Positions 30,531-41,671 of a stretch of 64,000 nt of DNA are shown in pieces; within the stretch, counting starts at the first letter, position 1, and each line of letters starts with the position of its first letter. Both the position numbers and the translations under genes were made by a program. Below the pieces are notes generated by a model. The model was not told where the DNA came from. It saw nothing but the letters and a program-made list of their open reading frames with translations, and did no database searches. The stretch spans positions 70,994,926 through 71,058,925 of the forward strand of contig CM075942.1 in the NCBI GenBank assembly GCA_038030265.1. The letters run 5' to 3'. This stretch comes from Corythucha ciliata (lineage: Eukaryota; Arthropoda; Insecta; Hemiptera; Tingidae).

Positions 30531-31677
30531 ATTGAGTAATTTGGGTATAATTTGGGCTAGGGTCTGAACCAGGGGCTGTATGATGGTTGTTAGGCTTTCT
30601 ATTCTTTTGATAAGTAGGTTAATGGTGGTATCTTGTTGAGTAGCTTCGGCATATGACTGTACAGGGGGAAATGCATTAGTTCTGACAGGTGGAGGACGAC
30701 GGTGCAAAGGGGGGAACGATGGAGGGGAAGAGGGCCCGCTGGCTGGGGGAGGAGGAGTGTTTTTAATCTGTTGCATAGGGTTTTGGGATTTTTGCAATCG
30801 CGTGTGCACCGGACACCCTTTATAATTGGCCGTGTGTGACCCTCCACAATTTGTACAAGTTGGTAGTTCTGAGCCGGGTTTAGTGCATTGTTCGGTGGGA
30901 TGAAGCATGCTGCACTTGACGCAACGTGGCTGCTGGTGACAAAAATTTTTGCCGTGCCCGTATTCTTGGCACTTGGTGCATTGTATGACTGACTTTTTAG
31001 GTCGAGGGGTTTCAATTCTGACTGATTTCGGCGTTTTTGACGTGTGGTTCTAGGTCGACAAGGAAGAGCGGAAGCGGAAGTTTGCTGACTGGATGAAGAA
31101 CGGGCACTATTTGTCGAGAATTATACCCAAGGTTCTTTAACTCTTCGCCAATATATTTTGTATCGCAGGAGTGATGGAGGCCCCGTACGACAACCCGGAA
31201 GGCCCTTTCAGAGTACGATTGGTAGGTATAGTACTGAGCTTTGTTCTCGGAGAGGTACTTTATCATACCCCTGTAGCCGTCTATCGTGTCGAAGGTAAAT
31301 TTAACTTTATCATGAGTGGAGTGATACTTGAATTCGCCGAGGTTCAGCGATCGAGTGACCTCCAGGAGTTTATTTATATTAGTGATGTCCCGTACAAAAA
31401 TTGGTGGCGGTTTGGATTCTTTTACTGTTGAATCAGTCGAAGCTGCGGTTGGTTGTGAGCTGGGCAATTGGGACAAGGGCCCGAAAGAATTCGTTAAAGG
31501 CAGGCTGTTATTGTGGATTAGCTTTTGTCGTTTAGCTGCATGTTTTGGTTTACCAAACGGTGTGTCGTCGTTATCAGAAGTGATATTGACATCTGTTTTT
31601 TGGGTAGAGTCTCGAAGAATAACGTTCATTACGTCTTGTGCTGTATTGCAAGGTGGCGTGGTTTCTGTAAAGCTCAT
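30519..31677 (-). pseudogene. Jockey-like ORF1 (gag-like, zinc knuckles), one frameshift
   Basis: The first 221 codons from the ATG at 31677 are Ser/Thr/Pro-rich, then carry a folded part ending FRVVVRGLHHSC and IGEELKNLGYN, typical of the domain preceding the C2HC knuckles in insect Jockey ORF1 proteins. The frame stops at about 31012. A one-base shift continues it as CTKCQEYGHGKNFC, CVKCSMLHPTEQC and CTNCGGSHTANYKGC, which are three zinc knuckles, then a Pro-rich tail ending near 30519. The protein would bind element RNA. ORF1 and ORF2 overlap by about 10 bp in different frames. Confidence 0.85.
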
Positions 31678-31839
31678 GGTGACGAGAGGACTCCCCTCAC
31701 CAGAGGACGAATCGTCACTAATCTTTGATTTTTTTTAATTTTTTGATCGCGAAGAGAAGAGAAGAGAAGAAAAGAGTTAATTCACTAAAGTTATTATTAT
31801 TTTGGTGAGCACAAAACTTGTCTCCTTCCCATAGCCATG

Positions 31840-32340
31840 AATTTACGAACTTTCTCCATCATAGCGGCGAAGTAGCGTTTTTATCCCGTGAGTCGCGATA
31901 ATTAGCGATTTTCTTCATTAGTAGCCGCGAATTAAGGTTTTTCCTCAACTGCAATCAACAAATTGCAAATTAGCGATTTTTTTCATTATATGTATGTATA
32001 ACCTTGGAATAGCATTTTTTTCTCATTTTGCGGTGAATTGCCTTTTTTATATGCGAACGGGCGATTTGCCCCAAAAGCAACACTTTTGCGTTGATTCCCT
32101 TAATTTATTCGTAGAAATGTCCTCCATGCACCGCAAATCAGCAACTATAGTCTGGAAAATGCATCGCGAGACCACGAATCGGCGCTTTTTCGGAGATATA
32201 GCCACGAATATTTACCGCGTCTCAGCAAGTTGCAAATTGCCGATTAGCACGCGGTGTATTTTCTCTTTTTTAGCCGCGAATTTTCCTCAAGATAGCGCGA
32301 ATTTTCTCAATTTGAACCACCGGAATTTAGCTTTTGTGGG
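31840..32340 (-). repeat. Array A in reverse orientation
   Basis: Units read as GCCGCGAATTAGCGATTTTT on the + strand, the reverse complement of array A. Degeneracy is high and no gene is present. Confidence 0.75.
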
Positions 32341-33040
32341 CTCAATGGAATTTTCAGCCTTCTCTCTTTGCTGATATCACTTACAACGTTATATTCTCCA
32401 GGTCGGACAGGCTGAAATTCGTAGAAAATAGCCAAATCGATGTCCAGCCGTCCAAACTCTTCACAATATCTTCACCTACGGATAACCTAAAAATCCTTAT
32501 TTTTCAGTATTTTATGCTTTTCGGGGGCCCTGGGCTGTCCGCCTCCCTCGCTACTACCTCAGTACGCTACTGCGTGGTGTCTGAAGTCCAAGGAAAATCT
32601 GCTAAACCTATTAGCTTCAACGAGAGGCGTTCATTTTTGGAGATTTTATGGACCTATTTAGAGTTTTATTGGTACTGGTGCCTCGTCGTTCGTATAATTG
32701 TAGCTCTGCACGCGCCTGCTTGTAGGCCGGCACCCAAGACAGTGCTACATAGGGTCAAAGTAGACAAAAAAGAGATTTCTGCTGCGTTGTTTGCAGTTTC
32801 GGCTGATTTTATCGTCTTCACAGTCAGGGGCGTAGCCACCCCTTGGTCTAGGGGTGGGCAGAAGATGTCAGATGGATCAGACACCTGAGCTAGACAACTG
32901 GTAGTTCGTCGTCTCAGATATAAGCGCTTGAAATCATCAAATTGTATTCCCAAGAAACTGAATTTTCACAAAAAGGGTCGGAATACGTCAAAAATTAACA
33001 TTTCCAATTGTAAAACATCACTGTGTCCTTCTATTTAGGA
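32341..33040. other. Unassigned sequence with CAGGGGCGTAGCCAC terminus motif
   Basis: No gene is recognised; a 184-codon ORF at 32334-32888 has no family resemblance. CAGGGGCGTAGCCAC at 32825, followed by TAGGGGTGGGCAG, resembles motifs at 48962 and 56646. It is probably the end of a dispersed DNA element; its partner was not found. Confidence 0.4.
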
Positions 33041-33830
33041 TTATTTCTGCCCAAAAACTGACGATGTTGGAAGGGCATAGCGCCTAGCCCTCCAATACAT
33101 GTCCGAATTTTCAACTTCTAGCCTGAGAGACGTTAAAAACTGAATTTTTTAACGCAAAAGCTGAAATTTTATCCCAAAACTGAAGTTTTGACCACACAAC
33201 TAACGATTTCACTCCCAAAACTCTCGTTATACACGCTTAAACTGACGATTTTACCCTAAAACCGAATATTTTACTAAAAAAAACTGGCCTGGGTCCTGAA
33301 AACTCTGACGATTTTACCAAAACCAGAAGTGTTCTTCCGATGGTTTCACTACAACAACTGGCCATAACACCGGAAACTGTTTTTTTAACATAAAAACTCA
33401 CGATTTCATACAAAAAAAAACTCATGTTATGCCCCTTAACTAACAATTTCACCATAAAACTGACGGCACCGTCCCAAAACTGGACATTTTACTCCAAAAC
33501 TGACAATTTCACACTATAACTGACGTTTTTCCCCAAAACGGATGATTTTACGCCGAAACTAATTACGAATCTGGCTTGAAAAGTCTGCAAAACTGACAAT
33601 TTCACCAAAAATACTGACGATTTGTTTCCAAATAAGACAAGATTGCACCATAACAGACAATTATACGTTCCAAAGCTGGCGTGATACCCCAAAAGATGCC
33701 GCTACAAAACTGGCAATTTTGCCCCCAAAATGACGGTTTTAAATGTCAAAATCTTACGATTTCATTATAAAAAACTCACGCTACGATACTGAAACTGACG
33801 ATTTTACCCTATAACTGGTATGATGATGTT
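33041..33830 (+). repeat. Array B: ~20-bp minisatellite (AAAACTGACGATTTTACC)
   Basis: Tandem degenerate units reading CCAAAACTGACGATTTTAC, about 20 bp each, fill the interval. Shared words with arrays A and C suggest a common origin. Confidence 0.75.
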
Positions 33831-34230
33831 TTTTTGCTTACTTTTCCTGAGCTTTGTATTTATATTTTTTCAATTTTAGCTGCGATTTTCTTGCCTTTTT
33901 TTTTGCCTCAGTTGCATTTTTTGCCTTTTTGTGCTTGCAAGATAGCAGAAACCGGGGCACGTATCAATTTTACCAAAATAACAGCAAATGATCGTTTTTG
34001 TTTCATTATAACCATTAAAGTGTTGTATCTGTAAACCATGAATAACCAATTCTTTCTCAATTTTGGTGTGAAAGTTGCATGGAGATACCGCGATTGAAAA
34101 GCTTTGTTACAGTTTCACCCCAAAAACAGCCCATTTAGTGCGCCTTCTCATCTTTATCTGCCTAAAAACTTGAAAAAACCGGGGATCAGCGTATTTTCTC
34201 TGATAAGACAAAATGCTTGTAGCTATTTTG
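33831..34230. other. Unassigned T-rich transition between arrays
   Basis: T-rich sequence with occasional array-like words (TTTAGCTGCGATTTTCT). No gene. Confidence 0.4.
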
Positions 34231-35017
34231 CGGCTAAAGTTTCCTTCAAGCTTCTGCGGATAAAGCAAAGAAAAAGCGCTAATTAGAGGCTAGCAGTAAG
34301 GAATCGACCATTTTCGGCTTCCGAATGCAAATTAAGCGGGCTCAAATTAAGAAAAAGCGCTCATTCTTAGCTAAAAGGGGAAAAATCACTAATTCGCAGC
34401 TAAAATTTAAGAAAATATTGATAAAAATCAATCATTAGTGGCTAAAATCACCAATTCACGGCAAAAATTCAGAGAAATCGCTAATTCGCGGCTAAAATAG
34501 TGAAAAATCGTTAATTTACGGCTGAAACGAGAAAAAAATCGCTAATTCGCGGATAGAATGGAGATAAAATCGTGAAAAAGCGCCGAGGTGAAGCAATAAC
34601 GCTAAATCGCGGTTTAAATGGAGAACTCGTCTATTCGCATCTTCGAGGAAGGTAACTTATTTGTGCCAAAAAGCGAACAAAAGTCTGTATTACGCGGCCA
34701 AACTCAGAAAAAAGCGTTAGGTGATTGGCGGCGAAAATTGTTGGAAAACTCTGACATGAAATGCAAACAAATCTATAGTTAGCGGCTAAAATGAGGAAAA
34801 TGGCTAATCGGGGGTTAATAGGAATAGCAAGCCTTGGTTTCCGGAGGCAACATCGTGGCTAATAAGGAAAAAGTGCTCATTCATGGTAAGCATTTAGAAT
34901 AATCGCTAACTCGCGGCTAAAATTGAGAAAAATCGTTAGTTCGCGGCTAAAATCGAGACAAATTGTTAATTCAGCGATAAAAATCGAGATGAAGCGCTAA
35001 AATATAGAAAAAACGCT
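34231..35017 (+). repeat. Array A block, target of the hAT-like insertion
   Basis: About 25 degenerate units of GCTAATTCGCGG plus CTAAAATTGAG. The array is interrupted at 35026 and resumes briefly at 37504-37519, which shows that the hAT-like element was inserted into it. Confidence 0.85.
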
Positions 35018-35025
35018 AATTCGTG
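35018..35025 (+). repeat. 8-bp target-site duplication, left copy
   Basis: AATTCGTG, repeated exactly at 37504-37511. Confidence 0.85.
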
Positions 35026-37503
35026 CAGTGGCGTGCCCATGGGGAGGGTTTTGGGGTCAGAACCCCCCTCCCCCAAAGTACTTCAGTCCACCATAGTTAA
35101 GAAATAGAAATAAAAAATAAATAAATAAAATTAAATGAATAAGTAAAAAAGTAAAAAAAAAAAAAACAACAAACAAACAAACAAAAGAAACAACAAAAAC
35201 GTGATTTTTATGACCCTAAAAGTTCGGTTTTTAGCAATTTAGTCCCACTAAGTAACTATGCACGGCATAATGGTATTTATTCCACTGTCCAGGCATGGAT
35301 TTAGGATTTGTTCAAGAGAGAGGGGCTTGAGAAATGTTACTAAAGATGACTTGGCAGCCATTTGCTGCCTAAAATTAGCTAAATTAGCTATCCCAACCAT
35401 TCAGACTGACTTTAATCGCTCCCCAAAATGGCAAAACTAACTATTTGAGCCATAAAAATAGCCAAACTGACTTCATGCGCTCTGAAAATGGCTAAAACTG
35501 ATTCCGCGCGGAATGCTAAACTGATGACACATAAGTGCGCTAAAAATAGCCAATAAGCTGGTGATTCCCGCTCTAAAATTGTCCAAGCTGACTTTTTTTA
35601 AGAGTCATAAAACTGGATCAACGGCAATTTGTGCGCTGATAATGCCTGAACAGATGATTCCTGCTTCAAAAATGGCTAAAGCAACCACCCGCGCGCCAAA
35701 ATTGGCCAAACTGACGGTTTTCACGCCTTGACTTGACGTACTATTCACGCCCTATATAAATGGCAAAACTGACTCTATGTGCCCCAAAATTGGCCAAACT
35801 GGGCATTCAAGCCACAAAATCGGCAACACCGATTCAATGTGCCCCAGAACAAGGGCACATAGAGTCAGTTTAGCAATAAACTGACGATTCGCGCCTTAAA
35901 AAGGCCTAAACAGATTATTCCTGACTTGAGAATGGCAAAAACGACCATTCGCGTGTCAAAAATAGCCAAACTGAGCCTTCAAAATGTCTAATTTTAACAT
36001 TCGTGCCCTAAAAAAAAAAAAAAAAACTTGCTATTCACGCCCTAAAAATTGCATACTCGAACGGATGCGGATCCAGGATTTGCTCAAGCAAGGGCTTGGG
36101 CTTGGGAGATTATGTGCTTCGCTAGACTGACTAAAAATGGCTCGACAGGACAGTAATTCACTACCTAAAAACTGCTAAACTGAGTATAATCGCTCCCGCA
36201 AATGGCAAAACTGACGATTCTTGCATTTAAAATGTATATTTGCGCCCTAAAAATTGGAATTTTCCACTCTATAAAACCACCAAAATGACTTCACGCACCC
36301 TAAATATAGCCAAATTGGCGATTCTCGCTCTAAAATGGCCAATATGACTCTCCTGGAAATGCCTGAACAGATTATTCCTGCCCTGAAAGCTGCCAAATAG
36401 ACCATTTGCGCGCCAAGAATGGTCAAAATAACGATTCGTGCGTAATTGGCTAGAAGGGACTAATTGAACCCGCCTATGCTGCTATGTTTGGGCAAAGTAT
36501 AACTGACGATTCGCGCCCTGACAATGGCAAAATCGACCAGTCGCACGCCAAAAATGCCCTAACTGACCATTATCGCCTTGGTTTGACGCCCTATATAAAT
36601 GTCAAGCTTCAAGACTACGCGCCCTAAAATTGGCCAAACTGACTGTGCAAGCCATGAAATCGGCAAAACTGACTCTATGCGCCCTAAAAATGGCTTAACT
36701 GGCGATTCGCGCCTTGAAAATGCCTAAACTCAGACGATTCCTGTCCTTAAATTGGCCAAACTGACCATTAGCGCTTGGAAAAATAGAAATTTCTTGCTCT
36801 AAAAACCGCAAAACTGACCATTTCGACTAGTAAAACTGATGATTCGAACACTGAAAATATCGCACTGACTATTCATGCCTTAGAAATGAACATTCTGACA
36901 TTTTGCGCCGTAAAATGTCTATTCACGTCCTAAAATTAGTAATACCAACTCTACATATAGCGGAGTGCGAGATTCGTGCTTTGAAAGGTCCGAAACGGAT
37001 GATTCCAAACTGAACCTCGTGCCCTGAAAATGTCTAAACTGACGATTTGTTCGCTAAAAATAGCAAAACTGACTATTTAAGTCCTAGAAATGGCATACTC
37101 GTACTAGAAATTCACGGTCCAAAGATTAGCTAAACAGATCATTTGCGCCCTACAGAAGGCTACTGCGCGTCTTCAAAGTGGCTATCGGCACCCCCCCTAA
37201 AAAACTGATCCTCCGCGGCTTGAAAACGGTGAAACTGCGGACAATTCGTGCCTTAGAACCGGAACTGATCATTTGCGCCTTGTATAGATGGCTTAAATGA
37301 CGATTTGTGCCATGCTGCATCGAAAAAATGGCCAAACTGGCTATTCGCGCCCTTAAAAGATGAATTGACTATAAAGGACCGTGTCTATCTTACGAAATGA
37401 TTGACCCCCCCCCCCATATCTGTCAAAAAAATCAACATTTTATATACATATAATTTTGTAATTTGAAAACCCCTCCCAAGGAAAATTCCTGGGCACGCCA
37501 CTG
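35026..37503. mobile_element. hAT-like non-autonomous DNA transposon, 2.48 kb
   Basis: The left terminus CAGTGGCGTGCCCATGG and the right terminus CCTGGGCACGCCACTG are inverted repeats, 14 bp perfect. An exact 8-bp target duplication (AATTCGTG) flanks them. Short TIRs starting CAGTGGCG with 8-bp duplications are characteristic of the hAT superfamily. No transposase is encoded. The interior is almost all array C, plus two related GGATTTAGGATTTGTTCAAG/GGATCCAGGATTTGCTCAAG segments near 35290 and 36070, suggesting internal duplication. Confidence 0.85.
35380..37380 (+). repeat. Array C: ~30-bp minisatellite inside the hAT-like element
   Basis: Units read roughly GCCCTAAAAATGGC followed by AAAACTGACGATTCGC, about 30 bp, more than 50 degenerate copies. 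A poly(A) run near 36009-36025 and a few non-unit insertions interrupt it. No coding content. Confidence 0.85.
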
Positions 37504-37511
37504 AATTCGTG
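37504..37511 (+). repeat. 8-bp target-site duplication, right copy
   Basis: AATTCGTG, identical to 35018-35025. Confidence 0.85.
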
Positions 37512-37519
37512 GTTAAAAT

Positions 37520-38440
37520 TGTTTATATGCGGTGACTTTAATATTGATCTCTGCGAAGAGAGTCGCGAGAAGCGACTGTTTCTGGATCTTGTTGGAAGTT
37601 ATGGTCTTCGTGTACATATTACGGGCCCCACAAGGATATCGGAAACAAAAGAATCCCTGATTGACTGTTTCGTTACAAGCATATGCCTGATGCGCATGAC
37701 CTCTCCACCGCGGTTCATGTGCTTCCGTGGTGTGTATCCGACCACCTTCCTATCCTGCTCAGACACGAGTTTGTAGGATGGGTCTAGTAACTCTCACAAC
37801 AGTGATGGACCTCTAAGCAAGGAGTTTTTCAAAGCAAAATTTTCACAACTGGGTCCATTTCTTGAATCTAGCTTCGTGGGCCGACTGGGCTCTCTTTTAG
37901 ATGCTGAGGAAAGCTTCTCAGCCTTTTATCGCCAGTACTTCGGTTTGTTCGAGGAGTCATTCCCTCTAGAGCGCAATAAATCCCGGTCAGAGTGACAGAA
38001 AATGGGTTTCTCCAAAACTCAGAGACACGAGAACTTCAGTTTATTGTCTGTTGAGACAGGCTCGGAAATCTAGGCTGCCTAGGGACTGGAAAGTGTATCG
38101 CGAGGCTCTCAAACGACTGGTGAGGGAGGCTTGCGACCAGAAAAAGAATCACTTCAGTAAAATGCTGGCTGAGTCATCCAATGTCGATAGCACGGCCTGG
38201 AAACTTGTTAATAATTGCAGAAGGGCAGAAGAGCCTCATGCAGTGGCCGACTCTTTTAATCGATTCTTTGTAGATGGGGTGGAGAGCATTGTGAGTAGTT
38301 TTCCACCTGCTCTGATCGCTCCACGTTCTGAGATAAGTACGCAAATGCGGCCAAAATCGTCCTTTTTCTTCATGCCCACTGGCGAGGATGAACTACTGCT
38401 ACACATTCAGCGCGTCGCGCGCAAAAACACCTCGGAGTTC
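37520..38440 (+). pseudogene. LINE fragment: end of endonuclease and linker before RT
   Basis: Starting abruptly after a few array A bases, 37519-37776 encodes FICGDFNIDL, the Asp-Asn block of an APE endonuclease, then PTRI and SLIDCFVTS. Frames then shift. 37800-38000 and 38051-38440 encode the endonuclease-to-RT linker (RLPRDWKVYREALKRLVREA, SFNRFFVDGVESIV) and the beginning of RT (FFMPTGEDELLLHI). At least two frame changes and a stop occur. The clade is undetermined. The segment stops where R1-like sequence begins near 38441. Confidence 0.75.
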
Positions 38441-40838
38441 AGCCGAGCTGTCCAGGAACTGCCCACACAAGGGTCGGTGCTCTCGGTGGCGCTCTGCAAC
38501 CTCCTCTTTGCGAAGCTCATGTGGGCCTTATAGGAGGAGGGGGTAGCCTCGTTGGGCGCGGGGGCGGCTGTCGTCCTTCGGAGCGGGCGCCCGAACCGTT
38601 TCGGGGGGGGGGGGTTTCGAGAGGGGCTCGGGCCGTTAGCCTCGGTGGTCGTCCTAGATGGGCGACTTACCGTGTGCGCGGTCGTCTCCCGACCGACCCA
38701 CTGGGTGGCAGCGGTGATTGATACGGTGGGGGGTCAGCAGCTTGGACTAATATCCTGCTACTGGCCCCCCTCCCTGGTGGATGGGGCGGAGTTTTTCGCC
38801 GCCCTGGAGAACGCCCTGGAATGCCTGAGGGGCATCCCAGTGGTCATAGGGTGGGACCTCGCGTGGGGCTCGAGGAGGGGCAGCCAGAGAGGCGCGCATC
38901 AGGTGCGCGATCTCATGTCTGGGTGGGGACTTGTGCTTGCGAACCGGTCCGAGTGCGGACCCACCTTCCGCGGGCCGTCGGGGGAGTCGTTTATTGACTT
39001 AACCCTTCTGGGTGGTCAACCACTCCGTATTCGTGGGGGTTGGGCATGGACACCTCGGCCGACCACTGCCTCGTGTCATTCGACATCGTCACAGGTGTCG
39101 GTGGCCGTGGCGTGGGAGGTTCGGGATCGGGCCGGTTTGACTTCAGGCGTGCCCGATGGGACGCGTACAGGTGCCAGGCGGATCGCCTCCTCTTCGAGGC
39201 CGACCTCGCGGGTCCTCCTCCGGGGGCGTCGGGATTGGAGCTCGTGGACGAGGCCGTGGAGGCGATGGAGGCCATCGTCATGGCCTCCGTTGACGATACC
39301 GTCCCGCGTGTTCCCCAATCGCGTGGCGGGATAGTTCCGTGGTGGAATGCCGAGGTTGCGGGTCTTTCCTCGCGGGCTCGTAGGCTGCGCCGGGCCTATC
39401 AAAGGACTCGAGGCCCGGGTCGCGAGGCTGCAGGCGAGCGTTATGCGCTCGCGAGGGGGGACCTAAAAAAGGCTCTTCGGCGGTCCAGGCGGGCCGCGTG
39501 GAGGACGTTCGTTGAGGACAGTCTCTCAGCGAACCCTTGGGGCATTCCCTACAGAGTCGCCGTGGGGAAGATCAGGTCTCCGGGCGTCTTCCCGTTTCTG
39601 GAAGCGTCGCGTGGGGGACTGTGGAGGATACGCTGAGGAACTTCATCCGACGTATCTTCCCGCGGGACGAACCCGGGGAGGACTCTGCCACGGACCTCGA
39701 ATCCAGAGCGGAAGCGGCAGTGGTCCCACAAACGGCAGGCAGTGAGCTCTTCACGGAGGAGGCGCTTCGGGACGCCCTTGGTGGATTGGCGTCGGGCAGG
39801 GCTCCGGGGCTCACCGGGGTGTGCCCTGAGATGCTTAAGCATCTCCCGGACTCGGCGGTGGAGTCTTTTTTGGGGCTCTACAATCGATGTCATGTGGCGG
39901 GGTACTTCCCGGTGAGATGGCGGGTCGCTGTGGTGATACTTCTTCTGAAGTCGCCCGACCGTGACCCGGCGTCTCCCGGTAGCTATAGGCCGATTAGCCT
40001 CTTGCCTTGCGAGAGTAAGGTCCTGGAGCGGCTCCTCCTTGGCCGGTTGGAGCCCTTCATCAAGGAGGCGCTCCATCCGCGCCTGTTTGGGGGGGGGGGG
40101 TAAGAGGGGGCTCGACGGATGCGGCACTGGACGCGGTGCAGTCCCTCGTCGATGCCCCCTACGGGAAGTACAAGGTGGTGGTCCTGCTGGATGTGCAGGG
40201 GGCCTTCGACTCAGTGTCGTGGCCGGAGGTCTTGATGGCGCTGCGAGATGCTGGTGTCCCAAACGACATCTTTAGGGTGATCGCCTCGTACTTCGAGTCG
40301 AGGGAGGTGCGGCTCCGCTACGGTAGTGAGGAGGTGCGGGAACCTCTCACCAGAGGTTGCCCGCAGGGGTCGGTTCTCTCGGCTGCTTTGTGGAACCTTC
40401 TCTTTGCCGCCCTTTTGTGGCTTTTGCAGGGGGAGGGTTTCGAGGGAGTGGCGTACGTGGACGACCTTGCGGTTGTTGTCGCGGCGCGCTCCCGGGACGA
40501 GGTCGGTCGGGAGATCGATCGGCTGTTGCGGGTCGTGGACGAATGGTGCGGGGCGGTCAAACTGGCTCTCGCTGTGCCGAAGACCCAAATGGTCCTAATG
40601 CGGGGTCGTCTCTCGCAGGGTAGCCCCCTGGTGGTGCGCTTTCGGGGATCACGCCTTGTGAGGGAACGGCAGGGCCGCTACCTAGGGGTCGAGATTAACC
40701 CGGGGAGGACAGCGACCCCGCAGCTAGAGGCGGTTGCGGGGAAGCTAGAGAGGACCTTTGCCCTCTTTAGGTCAGTGGGGGGAAACGTATGGGGCACGAA
40801 CTTCCACTGCCGAGCTCGTTACTTCAGGGCGATTTCAT
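38441..40838 (+). pseudogene. R1-like LINE ORF2, truncated and frameshifted
   Basis: GC-rich compared with its surroundings. A short R1-type RT piece (TQGSVLSVALCNLLFA) at 38455-38520 precedes an endonuclease (38540-39030). In it the usual D-x-N block reads GWDLAWGS, so the Asn is lost. A linker follows (39040-39600), then RT (39600-40838) with YRPISLLPCESKVLERLL, LLDVQGAFDSVSW, RGCPQGSVLSAALWNLLF, the catalytic YVDD and RYLGVEINPG. Frame changes occur near 39035, 39600 and 40090; there are G runs at 38603-38613 and 40088-40100. The copy stops at about 40838 before the thumb end and finger, and no 3' tail is seen. It is dead. Confidence 0.85.
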
Positions 40839-40894
40839 CAGAGTTGTAATGCAGACCTTTGCGACATGACCGACTTTTGAACATGACCCACATT

Positions 40895-41298
40895 TTATTT
40901 TAGAACGGTCTGACCGACATTGATTAACGCGATGGTCATTTTTACCTCATCTGAAACAGTTATTTGCGATACCGAGGGATTGATAATTAATTTTACGATA
41001 CCGAGAATTGGAATTTCGAGTGTTGGATGATCCGACATGCATCCGTGAACGGTCAAGTGAGCCTGATCGGAACCGTGTAGAAGTACTCTGCACTTTGTTT
41101 GATCGAATTTTACTGCGTCCGACTGTAAAATTTGCTCTTTTAGCCAATCGTCACGTAGGCCTCGAATAAACTGGGCGCGGAGAAAAACATCTGCAACTGA
41201 CACGGATTGGTTACATTGGCATTTTACGTTAAAATCGCAGTCAGACAGATCCCTCTGTAAATTCGCGACATACTCTGCTACAGATTCGTCTTGTTTTT
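40895..41298 (-). pseudogene. Gypsy-1 gag, 3' half (interrupted)
   Basis: From 41298 leftward the frame encodes a gag C-terminal capsid segment with ADVFLRAQFIRGLRDDWLKEQIL, the motif found in Gypsy-type gag near the capsid end. After about 41110 it diverges into sequence without gag similarity and ends at 40895. It is the continuation of the gag piece at 45890-46310; Gypsy-2 lies between. Confidence 0.75.
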
Positions 41299-41456
41299 TG
41301 AATTATTGGAGCATGACAAGGTTCCAATTAACGTTGACTACGTAAGACAAACTCAATACTTTATTTATAATCACACTTAGTCAATTATTCAACTCCACCA
41401 TCATAATCACACCCCAAAAACCTCGCCTCCAACGAAACCTCCCTGGCGCGTCTTCA
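41299..41456 (-). repeat. Gypsy-2 3' LTR (158 bp)
   Basis: Identical by eye to 45732-45889. A very short LTR for a Gypsy element. Confidence 0.95.
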
Positions 41457-41671
41457 CGCCTTCCCCTTAAAAAAAATTGATAATCACAATGACGAATAAT
41501 AAATTCAGTTGAACCAAACAAAAATAGAAGATGAAAATACTAGAGATAATAGAACGAACTACAACAACTGATGGAGGATGCAGAGCGGGAAAGACCGAGG
41601 CACATCACTCTGGATGGAATTCGTCAAATAGCTTATATGAAAAACAAAACAAAAAATAATAATAATAATAA

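Larger units (their letters stand above)
27546..31800 (-). mobile_element. Jockey-like LINE, degenerate but nearly full-length
   Basis: Right to left: a 5'UTR with AAGAGAAG repeats (about 31745-31790), ORF1 (31677 to about 30519), ORF2 (about 30530 to 27848), then 300 bp of 3'UTR running into the 1.4-kb repeat. No poly(A) or target duplication was identified. The zinc-knuckle ORF1, APE endonuclease, RT and absence of RNase H fit the Jockey clade. At least one frameshift in ORF1 and a deletion, a stop and a frameshift in ORF2 make it inactive. Confidence 0.85.

Noticed and set aside
32334..32888. 184-codon ORF as a gene
   Set aside because: No family resemblance, partly array-derived, and it contains the dispersed-element terminus at 32825.
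39549..40588. Minus-strand ORFs of 80-237 codons
   Set aside because: GC-rich shadows opposite the R1-like RT; no family resemblance.
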